Shown: positions 1 to 11,102, counted from the stretch's first letter. The stretch is DNA of 64,000 nt from Trichaptum fuscoviolaceum (GCA_910574455.1 CAJSYZ010000009.1:3923040-3987039), one strand, 5' to 3'. Made by a program: numbers and translations. Notes: generated by a model from the letters alone, not told the origin.

Positions 1-728
1 GATACGGTATGAGAACGCACAGTCTCTGCCATCAAATTTTGTAGCATCGGGTGATTCTATCATGGTAGTAAACCCGACGTTTGGGTATGCTCCCTCCGGA
101 ATTTTAAAAATGAAATCTTCTGATAAATGAATGAATAGACAAGGCTGTACGAAGGCATGTATAGGTGCGATCACACTGGACAGCCTCCTGCGTTCTCGAA
201 ACATGTCAAACTCGACGAGCATACCAAACGGCTTTGGTCGTAGATTCTTCAAACTACACGCAGAAAAGATTGTTAGCGCTTGGTGAGTCAGCTCTCGATT
301 ATATCAAAACAATTCTCTCCACTAACTTAATCCTGTGTCGTCTGTATTTAGGGAGGGGACGAAGCCCACAGGTGAGCAGGCCTCTCCTAACCATTAATTC
401 ACCTTGCTATGTATAATGAATGTGAACACCTACCTGCAGATTATCAATGGGATACGACTAGGACAGTGACAGGCGAGAAGCTCTCCGACGAGTGGCTCGC
501 CGCCGGGTTTGCGAATGCAATCATGCAACTGGCGAAGACGGTGCGCGTATAGTTGTGTCTAAATATCACGATCACTAACTGCAGGACTACTCTCAGGACA
601 TTCATGTCGATTCGGCACTTTGGCATGTTCGCAGCTTCCTCGCACCTCCGACCGCACTTTTGCAGCCATCCATTCTTGCGAAAGTCTTGCTTCTCAAGCT
701 CAAGCAAGCTATTGGATTATCGGTTTGA
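1..728 (+). CDS. FAD-dependent monooxygenase, 3' part (5' end outside window)
   Basis: Five exons can be read: 1-84, 139-282, 352-371, 440-540 and 597-728 (stop TGA). All four introns are GT-AG. Exon lengths 144, 20, 101 and 132 are identical to the last four exons of the intact gene at 55496-57830, and the splice phases agree, so this is a real paralogue and not a shadow. The protein contains the FAD-binding segment with the GD motif (ASGDSIMVVNPTFGQGCTKA) and ends in KLKQAIGLSV. By family it should be a flavoprotein hydroxylase resembling fungal secondary-metabolism monooxygenases; the substrate is unknown. The reading frame is open through every exon, so the gene may be functional. Its start lies left of the window. 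Confidence 0.85.
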
Positions 729-1141
729 ACAGATATACGTGTTTGGTTGATCGGGTTCCGCTGGAGCGTGGCAGATCAATTGATGATAACATCACGAAAA
801 TCTCTAATTTCAGATAAGGCCCTTGTATGTACATTGTAGAGCCATAATGCATGGTAATGAGAAACCTTAATATGTACACATATATAAGACGTAGGTGGTA
901 CTTTATCCCGGTATTGTAGTGACCATAATGGGTGGTAATGGACCGCCATATTGCAAGCCCTTGCAATGTGCCACAATATTGACAGGCCCTTGCAATGTAC
1001 TACCATATTGCTATAACAGGTAATAACATGATAAGGGCTCTGACATGTTCCTATTGCGGTACAACAATCTATCCATATTAGGGTCACTAGTAATCATAGC
1101 ACACTTGGTTCATTATGAAATATATATATTATTAAAACGTA
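729..1141. other. AT-rich intergenic stretch with repeated short motifs
   Basis: No gene is recognised. A motif of the type GCCCTTGCAATGTRC recurs (near 956 and 984, and a variant near 817), together with several copies of ATAATGNNTGGTAATG-like sequence. This could be the remains of a small non-autonomous transposon, but I found no clear terminal repeat or target duplication. Confidence 0.4.
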
Positions 1142-2336
1142 AATACATATTCCCGCGACCTCGTAGGGTTCGCTTGGGTACCTTAGGAAAACGCAACTGT
1201 GTCAATTCTCTGCGAAAACTGATCCGGTCACGTGAATTGCCTTTATGGGTAATTAACCCTTTTAGGCAGGAGATCCAGTCATGTGATGGCTACCTTTCAC
1301 AGCAGGTTGTTTCCACGCAACTTGAACTTTCATTGCTATCTTGCTTTCGTCGCCAATGTTCGACAATCCACCCTTTGTAGGTCAATGGCAAGCTGCCCTC
1401 CGGTTCCAACACTGTGAGCAACAGCAACTTTGTCTGTGAGGACATCCAGCACTAGAAACAAGCGGACACCAAGCGCAATTGTATCAGGTGCAGGGAGCAC
1501 TGTAGCTGCCGGAAATACGGGGCAAACTGCTCAAGCACGGTCAATCCCGACTGGTTGTCCAAGGTCGAATCACGGCACATGGGTGCATGTCACAGGCTTC
1601 AAGCGGGCACGCCGCGTCCTCCCTGGCCGTATTGCAGTTTGCTTAATTGGAAGTTGGCGCAAGGAACAAAGGCGGGTCGTTGGCGGTGGTATTGGGAATG
1701 ATGGTGTCCTTGCGAATGTCACTGCAAAATTGAGTCCCCCTGGGCCCATAGTGGAAGGTGCGCCTATTTTGCTGCATTAACTGATTGCTTCTTTAGAAGA
1801 CGGCGTCCATGTCATGTCGGAGGACACACAGAAGGATGCATGACCATCGTATGCCGATGTTCAGGTGGATGCTGTCCCGCCGTACTGCGAGACAACAGTC
1901 CATGCGCTTTTGTCCTTATCTCCGGGAATGAGGCTTTCCAGGCAAGCTCCCGATTGATGGTCTCGCAACGGGCACACTCTTCTCATTTGCTTGGAACATG
2001 CTTGATTCTATTTGCATCCAATTCGTGGGCTTTCCGCTTACCTACGTCCTGCATACTACACATGCGGCGAAGCTTTGTGCTTGTGCTGGTCTTGGCTTGC
2101 CGCTGCTGCAATATGGGTTTGCGTTGAGGACGGACAAGGATGACAAAGGCATAGGCACAAATGCCTGTGGTGAAGAGAGCATGTGGGGCGGCTGGGGAAA
2201 TCCTGAGGACACTGTACCTTTACCAGCGCCGACGTTTGATACAGCTGCGGCTGCTGAAAGTTGGGCAGCTACTCACAATGGGACTGTTCCTGTGGCAGAT
2301 GCTTCTACGGCAGCAAGAGCATGTGTATAATACTTC
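1142..2336 (+). repeat. Tandem duplication unit 1 (contains BSD2-like pseudogene 1)
   Basis: The unit starts with TTCCCGCGACCT and a block containing GGTACCTTAGGAAAACGCAA, which recurs almost exactly at 2423 and in weaker form at 4236. It continues through about 400 bp of non-coding sequence into the BSD2-like pseudogene and ends near GTGTATAATACTTCTGTACT. The second unit has the same order of parts after its LTR insertion is removed. Confidence 0.75.
1630..2330 (+). pseudogene. BSD2/NDFIP-family (DUF2370) pseudogene, copy 1
   Basis: Fungal Bsd2 proteins are small endosomal/Golgi membrane adaptors for the Rsp5 ubiquitin ligase. Their three hydrophobic segments and PPxY motifs are recognisable here in broken frames: GNDGVLANVTAK, then after a retained 39-bp intron (1758-1796) EDGVHVMSEDTQKDA, a stop, VPPYCETTVHAL, another frame, and FVGFPLTYVLHTTHAAK followed by GLGLPLLQYGFAL. 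The end reads ESMWGGWGNPEDTVPLPAP. At least one stop (TGA near 1840) and one frame change destroy the gene. The retained intron shows that the copy arose from DNA, not from mRNA. Family assignment is from memory of conserved motifs. Confidence 0.75.
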
Positions 2337-2777
2337 TGTACTGTATGTGTGCTTAAAAATTCCCGCTACCCTTAAGGTAGCTGGGTATCCTATGGCGTAT
2401 GCAACTGTGTCCGGCGCCTGCCAAATTCCCGCGACCTGTAGAGGTCGCTTGGGTACCTTAGGAAAACGCAACTGTGTCGATTCTCTGCGAAAACTGATCC
2501 GGTCACGTGAGTTTCCTAAATGGGTAATTAACCCTTTTAGGCAGGAGATTTAGTAATGTGATGGCTACCTTTGACGGAAGGTTGTTTCCACGCGTTTTTG
2601 ACGCCATCCGAGCCAGCAACAACAGCAGCCCCAGCGTCTCCGTGTCTACACCCTCAGTGCAAAGCCGACTTTGTCTGTGAGGACATCCAACACTGGCAAC
2701 GAGCGGACACCAAGCGCAAATGTGTCGGGTGCAGTGAGCATTGTAGCTGCCGGAAACACAGGGCAAACTACTCAAGC

Positions 2778-3352
2778 TGTCAGGAATCCGCCTCAGGTTA
2801 TTTTATTTCTTTTATTTTCTTTTATTTTCTTTTACGATCACACTCCGAGTCGGATCCCCGACATGTCCGGTCCGAAACCGGACTTTCTTTAACTCCGATT
2901 CTCTTCCTTTTTGCGTAGATTACTTGCCTGTATGTTTGCAGGCCGCTAGGACAAGCGCCCTGCAAGCAATTCTCTTTTCTTTCTTTCTTCTGCCACTCCG
3001 ACTCGAACCTCCGCTCTACCGATGCGGGACCCCGACTAGAGCGGGACCCCGAACTCCGACTTACGTCAGCGGTACAGGTCGGACCTAGTCGGATCAGGGT
3101 CCAGTGGCTTGGTACTGTATAGTTTTTGCCTTTGTTCATCAAAACCGCGGATCCCCCTGCGAAGCACTCCACTTTTGGCCTCTTGTAAAGTGCTTCTCAG
3201 GTGATGTGTTTATCTTTAGCTCTGATGTGTAGAATAGCTTAATTGACTTGTAAAGTGCTTCTCAGAGTGAGAACCACCGCTCATTGCGTCCGATCGTCGT
3301 CCGTGTCCGATTCAGGGTCTCGAAAGCGAAGGAACCACTCTAGGTCGTAACA
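2778..3352 (+). mobile_element. Solo LTR of gypsy family A
   Basis: The sequence starts TGTCAGGAATCC and ends GGTCGTAACA. It is 575 bp, exactly the length of each LTR of element A (5406-11741), in opposite orientation to them on this strand. Perfect 5-bp target duplications CAAGC flank it (2773-2777 and 3353-3357). No internal retrotransposon sequence is present, which is the usual product of LTR-LTR recombination. Confidence 0.93.
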
Positions 3353-3439
3353 CAAGCACAGCTGGTCCTGCTGCACGTCCAAGGTTGAATCGTGGCACAT
3401 GGGTACGTGGCCTGGGCTTTGAGTGCGCACACCGCGTCC

Positions 3440-4110
3440 TCCCTGGCTGAATTTCAGATTGCTTAACTGGAAGTCGGTGCATGGAACGAAGGCGGGTCGT
3501 TGGCGGCAAGACTGGGAATAATGGTGTCTTTGCAAATGTTGCTAGTGGAAGGTGCGCCTATTTTACTGCATTAACTGATTGCTTCTTTAGAAGACGGCGT
3601 CCATGTTATGTCGGAGGACACACAGAAGGATGCACAACCATCATATGCCGCTGTTCAGGCAGATGCTGTCCCGCCGTACTGCGAGACAACAGTCCATGTG
3701 CATTTGTCCTCATCTCCGGGAATGAGGCTTTCCAGGCGAGCTCCCAATTGATGGTCTTGCAACAGGCATGCTCTTCTCATTTGCTTGGAACATGCACATT
3801 TCTATTTTCTTCAGATTCATGTGCTTTCTCCTTACTTACCTCCTGCATACTACACATGCGGCAAAGCTCGGTGCTCATGCTGGTCTTGGCTTGACGCTGG
3901 ATCAATACGGGTTTTGCATTGAGGACGGGCAAGGATGACAAAGGCATAGGCACAAATGGTGAAGAAAGGATGTAGTGGGGAAATCCTGAGGACACTGTAC
4001 CTTTACCGGCACCAACATTTGATACAGCTGCAGCTGCTGAAAATTGGGCAGCTACTCACAACGGAACTGTTCTTATGACAGATGCAACTGCGGCAGTAAG
4101 AGTATGGTGT
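3440..4110 (+). pseudogene. BSD2/NDFIP-family (DUF2370) pseudogene, copy 2
   Basis: Parallel to copy 1 and lying in the second tandem unit. The motifs seen are EDGVHVMSEDTQKDAQPSYA, VPPYCETTVHV, and after a frame change FLLTYLLHTTHAAK and GLGLTLDQYGF. This copy lacks the TGA found after QKDA in copy 1 but has its own stop after RRAPN and a frame change before the membrane segments. Neither tandem copy can make a full protein. Confidence 0.72.
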
Positions 4111-4194
4111 ATAACAGTACTTCTGTACTACAGTATATGAGTGCTTAAAAATATAATTTTTCTTCCTCTCACTCTTGCTCTAACCACATTCCCG

Positions 4195-4400
4195 GGAGCG
4201 GGCTTTGCTGTGAGTTAGCTCACAGCCTTTAACTGCTTGTTCCCGCGACCTAGGGGTCGCTAGGGTACCTTAGAAAAACGCAACTGTCCGGATTCTCTGC
4301 CAAAACTCATCCGGTCTCGTGACTCACACTTTCGGTACCGAAACTGCCTTTCAAAGCAAGTTGTTCTCACGTTGTTTTTCTTCGTCGCCAAATGGCCAGA
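4195..4400 (+). repeat. Dispersed repeat block (partner of 12092-12215)
   Basis: The block contains TGCTGTGAGTTAGCTCACAG (an inverted repeat), then a degraded copy of the unit-start motif and TTTCGGTACCGAAACT (a palindrome) followed by GTTGTTCTCACG. The same order occurs at 12092-12215 with an internal deletion. The two blocks now lie on either side of element A. Confidence 0.6.
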
Positions 4401-4499
4401 CTTACATGTATCCAACTACTTACTACTACTACTGCTGTGCTGCTCATCGGGCTACTCAACGGCTCGGACGGTGCATGCAGGAGGAATGCGGTGCCATTC

Positions 4500-4677
4500 C
4501 TGAACTAGAAGACAAGGAGGGCGAGGTACGTAGCTTCACTTAATATTTATCGTCCTCTGACCCTTTCTCCCTGCTTTTAGACAGCTTTGCATAAAGCTGC
4601 ATTGAATGGCCATTTAGCTGCAGTCAAATACCTTGTACACGCCGGAGCTGAGTTCTATGCAGAATTTGACAACTATG
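4500..4677 (+). pseudogene. Ankyrin-repeat gene fragment
   Basis: The exon end ELEDKEGE at about 4507-4530 is followed by a plausible GT-AG intron ending TTTTAG at about 4580, and then by a clear ankyrin repeat: TALHKAALNGHLAAVKYLV, followed by HAGAEFYAEFDNYG. A donor GTGAGT follows at 4679. I could not extend the reading into further repeats, so this is an exon-sized relic. Ankyrin repeats mediate protein binding; nothing more specific can be said. Confidence 0.65.
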
Positions 4678-5405
4678 GTGAGTCATTTAGGGGCTGTGCG
4701 TATTTTGTGAAGGCCAATTAGATGAACGACTCGCAATCCACAGGACCTGGGGCAATCTCCTCTCAGCGTGTTTCCGACCACATCCTTACGGACGCACAGG
4801 CTAAAGGTTACACCATTTCCTTACAACAGTACAGAGGCCCATCTGAGGGAGGATGAGAAGACAAAAGAGTGGAGGCAGTGTTAAGGCCTGTCGGGAAGAG
4901 GCAAAGGAAGCCATTGCCTGTTTGCAGCGGCGGGGAGCGCTTTATGTCGATTGACTCGTTTGTTTCTGGCAGCTCAGAACCGCTGTCACCGACTGTTCCT
5001 GGGTCGACATCGTGAATGGGCCGTACGGGTAAGGCAGTCTCAATACGCTAGGCACAGCACCGCTGAACTTGGGAGGCGGCGACACGACGCCGTCGCTCTC
5101 GTTCAACTTGGACGAGGACTCGTCAGTCCATAATCAGGCATGGTGGATGACAACGGACCTACGGCCATACTCCACGCGGCATGGCTGTTCTGAACAGCGC
5201 GGGGTTGGATGCTCTTCCCACTGCTGCTGGGCTTGTCTTACAACGTGCCTCATAGTCGTTGTAGGTTCGACCCGAGTAGCCACACTTGGGGAGGGCTCAA
5301 TCGTTGGGCAGGAAGACAATAGGTGCTTGGTTGTACTGCGTGCCGGAGTGGGTTGGGTATGTCTGGGTGAGCGAGTGCGTGGGCGGGAAGTGGACCTTGG
5401 GCTGC
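4678..5405 (+). other. Unrecognised sequence, possibly decayed coding DNA
   Basis: Short open stretches such as WVDIVNGPYG and TPSLSFNLDEDSSVHN (about 5000-5130) look protein-like but belong to no family I recognise, and frames break quickly. 5401-5405 (GCTGC) is the left target duplication of element A. Confidence 0.4.
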
Positions 5406-5980
5406 TGTTACGACCTAGAGTGGTTCCTTCGCTTTCGAGACCCTGAATCGGACACGGACGACGATCGGACGCAATGAGCGGTGGTTCTCACTCTGAGAAG
5501 CACTTTACAAGTCAATTAAGCTATTCTACACATCAGAGCTAAAGATAAACACATCACCTGAGAAGCACTTTACAAGAGGCCAAAAGTGGAGTGCTTCGCA
5601 GGGGGATCCGCGGTTTTGATGAACAAAGGTAAAACTATACAGTACCAAGCCACTGGACCCTGATCCGACTAGGTCCGACCTATACCGCTGACGTAAGTCG
5701 GACTTCGGGGTCCCGGTCTAGTCGGGGTCCCGCATCGGTAGAGCGGAGGTTCGAGTTGGAGTGGCGGAAGAAAGAAAGAAAAGAGAATTGCTTGCAGGGC
5801 GCTTGTCCTAGCGGCCTGCAAACATACAGGCAAGTAATCTACGCAAAAAGGAAGAGAATCGGAGTCAAAGAAAGTCCGGTTTCGGACCGGACATGTTGGG
5901 GATCCGACTCGGAGTATGATTGTAAAAGAAAATAAAGGAAAAATAAAAGAAATAAAATAACCTGAGGCGGATTCCTGACA
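5406..5980 (-). repeat. 3' LTR of element A
   Basis: 575 bp, matching the LTR at 11167-11741 with two differences seen (one near 5457, one near 5907). The inner edge is at 5980, next to the purine tract. Confidence 0.95.
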
Positions 5981-5992
5981 TTATCCCCCTCC
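5981..5992 (-). other. Polypurine tract of element A
   Basis: On the minus strand the sequence GGAGGGGGATAA directly precedes the 3' LTR. Plus-strand DNA synthesis is expected to start here. Element B has the nearly identical GGAGGGGGGTAA at the same place. Confidence 0.85.
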
Positions 5993-6022
5993 AAGGGCGC
6001 TCCTAAAGAGCGCGCGCATTCG

Positions 6023-9000
6023 TTAGCGAATGGCGTCGGGGTACCGACGATAGAACTTTCGGATAACGGCGGGGGAATGCTCCATGTCCGCGGCATCGAT
6101 CCATTGCTCTTCCTCGGGTCCATAGCCTTTCCAGCGAACCAAATACTGCAGAGTCCGACCTCGACCGCTTCGGCGCGAATTAAGGACTTCGGATACTTCG
6201 TATTCGACGTCGCCGTCAACGTTTACGGGCTCTGGCGGTGTCTGGACGCGACCAGGAATAGTGTCCGGTGTATACTTCGTGAGAAGCGACACATGGAACA
6301 CTGGGTGAATCCGCATAGTCGGGGGCAGCTGAAGCTCGTAATTCAAGAGTCCGATCTTCCGCAAAACCGCGTAGGGTCCGAGTCTCCGCGGATTCAGCTT
6401 GCGCGTGCCCGGTATTGCGATATTCCGTGCGTCGAGCCATACCTTGTCTCCTGGTCGGATGTCCGGCGTGTCTGCATGTCCCTGGTCGTAGACCGCTTCA
6501 TCCGCTCCGCTGCGACTTCGAGGGCCGCGCGAGCGTCCTCCTGAGCCTTCTGAAGCAGGTCGAGTCGGTCATCCGCAGCTGGAACCGTCGAAAGTCCGGC
6601 ACTCGGTACAATAGTGAACTCGGGGTCGTATCCATACAGCAGTGCGAAGGGAGACACCTTGGTAGCGGAGTGCGCTCGCGTGTTGTGCGCAAACTCCGCC
6701 ATGGGCAGTAACTCCGACCAATTTTCCTGTCGGACGTCAGTGAACGCGCGGAGATACTGTTCCAACTTCTGGTTCACCCGCTCGGTCTGACCGTCCGTTT
6801 GCGGGTGGAAGGATGTCAACGTTGCGCCCTCAATACCGAGTCGGTGGAGTACCGCCTTCATAAACCGGGACACGAACTGTGTACCCCGGTCCGAAATGAC
6901 TTTGCGCGGCGTGCCATGGTGTTTCCAGACTTCGGACACAAACAAGTCGGCCGTCCGCGCGGAGTCAATGTCTGAGGTCGTCGGTATGAAGTGTGCCTGC
7001 TTGGTGAGTCGGTCTACAACCACAAAGATGGCGTCGTATTCGCCAGACTGCGGCAGCTGTGTGATGAAGTCGCATGAAATGACCTGCCACGGTCCGTCTG
7101 GTACTTCGTTGGGCTGAAGCGGACCCACCGGACGTTGCGGGATGTTCTTCGTCCGCATACAAGTGTCACAGCCCAACACGTACCGCTCGACGAATGTAGA
7201 CATACCAGGCCACCAGTAGTTCCGACTCACCAGCTCGTAGGTCTTCCAACGACCCGGATGTCCGACCGGAAGCGAATCGTGGTGTAACTTGACGATATCG
7301 CGGCGGATCTCCTCGTCCTTCGGCACATAGACCTTACCCCGGTACAGCAGCAGCCCATCCTCCGTGTTCCACTCCTCCAAATCGTTCGCCAGCGCGCGCG
7401 GAGCCCCTTCCTTCACCTTCTCAATCGCCTCGACCAATTCCTCATCAAACCTCTCGGACTCCCGAATCCTTCGCAACAACTCTGTATCCCCCTCTGCCCG
7501 GACCATCCCTCGTCGCATCGCCAACGTATAGAAGCGGTTCGTGTCCAGCAGGACCTTGTTCGTATTGTCCGGTCCGTCAGGACGAAGATCTTCGCGCCTG
7601 GACAAGGCATCCGGCTTTCCACCAAGTCGGCCGGGGCGGTGACGGATCAGAAAGTCAAAACGGCTAAGGAACAAGCTCCAGCGGGCCTGGCGTCTCGTAA
7701 GGTTTCGGGCTTCCGCAAAGAAGAGCAGGTTGCGGTGGTCCGACACAATATCAATTTTGTGCGGACTTCCTTCGAGATAGTGCCGCCACTCGTCCAAGGC
7801 TCGGACTATGGCTAACAGCTCCTTGTCGTGGATCTCGTAGTTCCTTTCTGCATCACCCAGGGACTTCGAATAGTAGGCCACTGGGTGGATGTCACCGTCT
7901 GGTCCGATCTGCGAAAGTACCGCTCCGGTCGCAAAGTCCGAAGCATCACATTCGAGGATGAAGGGTTTCTCAAGGTCGGGCATCGCGAGGACCGGTGCCT
8001 CAGCAAACTTCTTCTTCAGACCATCGAAGGACTCTTGCTGGCGGGTAGTCCAGCGCCACTGGACATCCTTCCGCAACAATTCGGACATGGGAACCGCCAG
8101 CTTCGAGAAGTCCTTGATAAAACGTCGGTAGAAGTTTGCGAACCCCAAGAAAGCCTGAATGTCCTTCACCTTCGCCGGAGTCGGCCAGTCGGCCACCGCT
8201 TCGACCTTCTTCGGATCCATCGAGATAATCCCAGAGCCAATGATCATACCCAAGTACTCGATGGAGTCCTTGTGGAACTCGCACTTTTCGGGCTTACAGA
8301 ACAGGTCATACTTCTCCAGACGTCGGAGTACCTCCTTAACGTGTTCCTCGTGCTCCGACTCGTTCTCCGAAAAAATGCAGATGCCATCGAGGTAGATAAT
8401 GACAATAACATCCAGCATGTCCTTGAAGAGCTCGTTCATCATCCGCTGAAACGTAGCGGGTGCGTTCGTAGGTCCGAAAGTCATAACGGTCGGTTCGAAG
8501 TGGCCCTCCTGAGTCCGAAAAGCGGCCTTCCACTCGTCGCCTTCCTTGATGCGGATATTGTTGTATCCGGCCCGCAAGTCAAGCTTCGTGAAAACGCGGG
8601 CCTTCTTCAAGGAGTCGATGAGTTCAGTGGTCAGGGGAAGCGGGTACCGATTTTTGACGGTGATCTCGTTGAGTTTTCGGTAGTCGACAACCATCCGAAG
8701 CGATCCGTCCTTCTTTTTGGATGAAGAAGACCGGAGCAGCGGCGGGGGACTTCGACGGACGGATGTAGCCCTTGCGGAGGTTCTCCTCAATGAACTCCTT
8801 CAAGGCTGCACGTTCCGCCGGTGCCATAGGATAGATCTTGCTGTACGAAGGGGTCGATCCGGGCTCCAAGTCGATCGCATGGTAAACGGCTTCCTTTCGG
8901 GCAACCGTTCGGCCTCTGACTTAGAAAACACCTTCGCAAACTCGCGGTACTGCGGGGGGACCATCTCCTCGAAGGACTTGTCGCCCTCCTTCACTGCCGA

Positions 9001-9831
9001 CTTCTCCGCAATCGCCTGCGACCAGGTATACGAGGCCGCAACTTTATGCACAAAGTCCGGATCGTCCGCCACATAGAACTGCTCCGCGTCATGGTAGATG
9101 TCCATGTACTTTTCGGAGTACCGAAATCCGGGGGGAATCTTCGCAAGGTCGTCAGACTCACTGTCCGACTCGTCTGAATCATCACCGACTTCCGCAACGC
9201 AGACTCTCGCATGGGGCTGCGGTCGCGGTCGCATCTGTCGACTGTTCTTGCATCGCGCGGCCCGCAACTTGCGAACGGCGCGGGGTAGCGGTTGTCCGGC
9301 TTCTACGACTCTTGCCGCTTCGACAGGGCGGCATTCGTTCGGACATCGCGTAAAGCTGATGGTCTCGTCGTTCCAATCAATCTCCGGGTTATGGTGGTGT
9401 AGCCAATCTATCCCAATGATCAACGGATAGTCTCCGATGTTTGCCACTGTGGCATCGACTTCTTCTTTGTGTCCACCGATCTCCAGAGTAAGTCGGACTT
9501 GGTCTGTAATCGGACCACTCTGGTTCAGCGAATCGTCGGCGTTGTACACCTTGATTGGTCGGTCGAGAGGACGAGTACGTAGTCCGAACTTCCGCACCAA
9601 CTTCTGGTTGATAATCACCGAAAATGCACCGCAGTCTAGCAGTGCTCTCATGCTCAAAATCTTTCGGCCATCACTTATTCTCACTGGGACATGGATGAAT
9701 CGACGCAAACTCTTGTGTATTAGCGAAGTACGATTGTACACAGAGGGATCGGATACATCATCATCTAACAGCGAAAATCGGTTCGGGGTCTTTGGCGGAA
9801 CGACCGCGCGCCTAGACCCACTCAAAAACCC
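6023..9831 (-). pseudogene. Pol of element A: protease, RT, RNase H, integrase, chromodomain (frameshifted)
   Basis: Piece 1 (9831-8800): protease motif LLDCGAF, where the usual serine of D-S/T-G is cysteine, then a pre-RT region. A frame change near 8880 leads to piece 2 (8869-8624: SKIYPMAPAERAALKEF). A second change near 8720 leads to piece 3 (to 6394): KKDGSLRMVVDYRKLNEIT, TFGPTNAPATFQ, catalytic box IIYLDGICIF instead of YLDD, RNase H (LECDASDFATGAVLSQ), the HHCC zinc finger ending GCDTCMRTK, and an integrase DDE core (CDFITQLP, SDRGTQFVS). A third change near 6500 leads to piece 4 (to 6023): GDKVWLDARN and a chromodomain (YEVSEVLN, YLVRWKGYG). Both the frameshifts and the Asp-to-Gly change at 8383-8385 should abolish activity. 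Confidence 0.92.
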
Positions 9832-11102
9832 TGACTCTTGAGAGCAGCTGCGACCGCTTTGGCGATCTCGTCAACGGTTGGAGTGCGAGTGGCATTCACG
9901 GTCGGAGTCTCGTCGCGGACTTCCTCGAGGGTCGCAGTCGGTGTCTTGGAAGCGGCGGCGGGCGCAGAGGCGGCGGGCGGAGCGGTGGACGACGAGGCGG
10001 CGGTCTGTGAAGCCACCTTCGATCGGACATTTGATTTCTTGCTCCGCTGCGGACAGTCTCGAGCCAGATGTCCATGCTCACCGCACTGGAAGCAAAGTCC
10101 GCGGCGCATCATCTCCTCAGTGCTCAAGCGATCGATGTCCATCGCGTTGGGGTCCCGCGTCGGTCCGCGCGAAGCGGAGTGGTGTGTCTGCAAGCGGGAG
10201 CCCCAGTTCGGACTCCAGTTGTTCTGCTTGAAGCCAGTCCGACGTGCACGCAAGTCCTTGTCGTATTCGCAAAGCAGTCGGACCCACTGGTCGAAGCTCT
10301 TCGTCTCCGGGATCTCCTTGCTCGCCAGATCGTAGTGGAACTGGCTGCTGAGTCCGGTCTCGAACACCAGCATCTTCCCATCCATCCCCCAGTCCACCTC
10401 CGACTCCACCAGTAACGCACAAAACTTCGCCGCATACTCCGACACCGTGTCCTTGCCCTGGCGCAGTTTCATAAGCTCCTGTCCGGCGTGGCGCTTGATG
10501 TTCGGACGTCCGAACGCGGACTGGAGGGACGCCAGGAAGAGTTCCAAGTCGGTCATGAGAGCGGGGACTTCGGTGCCCTCGAGGGCGGCGGTCGTGTGCG
10601 GACGAGCCCATTGTTCAGCGGGCCCGCGGAGTAGCGAAGCGGCCCATAGACAGGCCATCGTCGGACTGCCTACAAACTCCTGGGGGCACATCCGGACATA
10701 AAGTCGGACCTTCTGCGACCACTCCTCAAAGCTGATACTCTCCGCCTCCTTATCTTTTGGAGTACGCCCATAGAACGCGGGCGGGGCACCGACCTTCGGA
10801 CCCTTGGGAGTGCGGGTCGCGCCTTCCTGCGCATTTCGGACGAACAGGTTCATGAAGTCGTGGAGGCGCTGGTTTTCGGCGGTCACTTCCTGCAGGTGTG
10901 ACTGGAGAGGTCGGGTGGCATCATTGATAGCCTGGAGGACGTCTGGGGGGAGGTCTCCGCCCTGCTGGGGCGGTGGTGCGGTCTGGGCGGGAGCAGCGCC
11001 CGGAGTCGGAGTCGGAGCAGCGCCTGGCGCGGGCGCTGCTTGCGCGGGGTTGATCGGGTCGGTCATATCTTCGTCGGAGTCTTCTTGTCCGAATCTTCCC
11101 AT
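9822..11102 (-). CDS. Gag of element A
   Basis: An intact frame of 426 codons starts at ATG 11102 and stops with TGA at 9824-9822. The N-terminal part is rich in Ala, Pro and Gly, then comes the capsid-like region (SFEEWSQKVRLYVRMCP, LLRGPAEQWARP), and near the C-terminus a CCHC zinc knuckle, CFQCGEHGHLARDC, which packages RNA. Gag forms the cytoplasmic virus-like particle. The stop lies directly after a slippery heptamer, so Gag-Pol is expected by -1 frameshifting. Because it is intact, this copy might still supply Gag to other elements. Confidence 0.9.
   Translation of the reverse strand: MGRFGQEDSDEDMTDPINPAQAAPAPGAAPTPTPGAAPAQTAPPPQQGGDLPPDVLQAINDATRPLQSHLQEVTAENQRLHDFMNLFVRNAQEGATRTPKGPKVGAPPAFYGRTPKDKEAESISFEEWSQKVRLYVRMCPQEFVGSPTMACLWAASLLRGPAEQWARPHTTAALEGTEVPALMTDLELFLASLQSAFGRPNIKRHAGQELMKLRQGKDTVSEYAAKFCALLVESEVDWGMDGKMLVFETGLSSQFHYDLASKEIPETKSFDQWVRLLCEYDKDLRARRTGFKQNNWSPNWGSRLQTHHSASRGPTRDPNAMDIDRLSTEEMMRRGLCFQCGEHGHLARDCPQRSKKSNVRSKVASQTAASSSTAPPAASAPAAASKTPTATLEEVRDETPTVNATRTPTVDEIAKAVAAALKSQGF
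9825..9831 (-). promoter_or_regulatory. Candidate -1 ribosomal frameshift site (GGGTTTT) at gag end
   Basis: In the gag frame the last codons are CAG GGT TTT TGA. The heptamer G GGT TTT fits the X XXY YYZ rule exactly, and slipping back one base gives GGG TTT TTG AGT, which is the open pol frame. The L-A virus of yeast uses the similar GGGUUUA. I did not model the downstream RNA structure. Confidence 0.7.

Larger units (their letters stand above)
2423..4155 (+). repeat. Tandem duplication unit 2 (contains solo LTR and BSD2-like pseudogene 2)
   Basis: Direct repeat of the unit at 1142-2336, same orientation. The 575-bp solo LTR at 2778-3352 interrupts it; without LTR and target duplication the remaining sequence aligns in order with unit 1. 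The two units differ by many point changes and small indels, so the duplication is old relative to the LTR insertions nearby. Confidence 0.75.

Noticed and set aside
7828..8724. Open frame of 298 codons on the plus strand
   Set aside because: It lies opposite the RT/RNase H region of element A and has no family motif; it is a shadow of the GC-rich pol gene.
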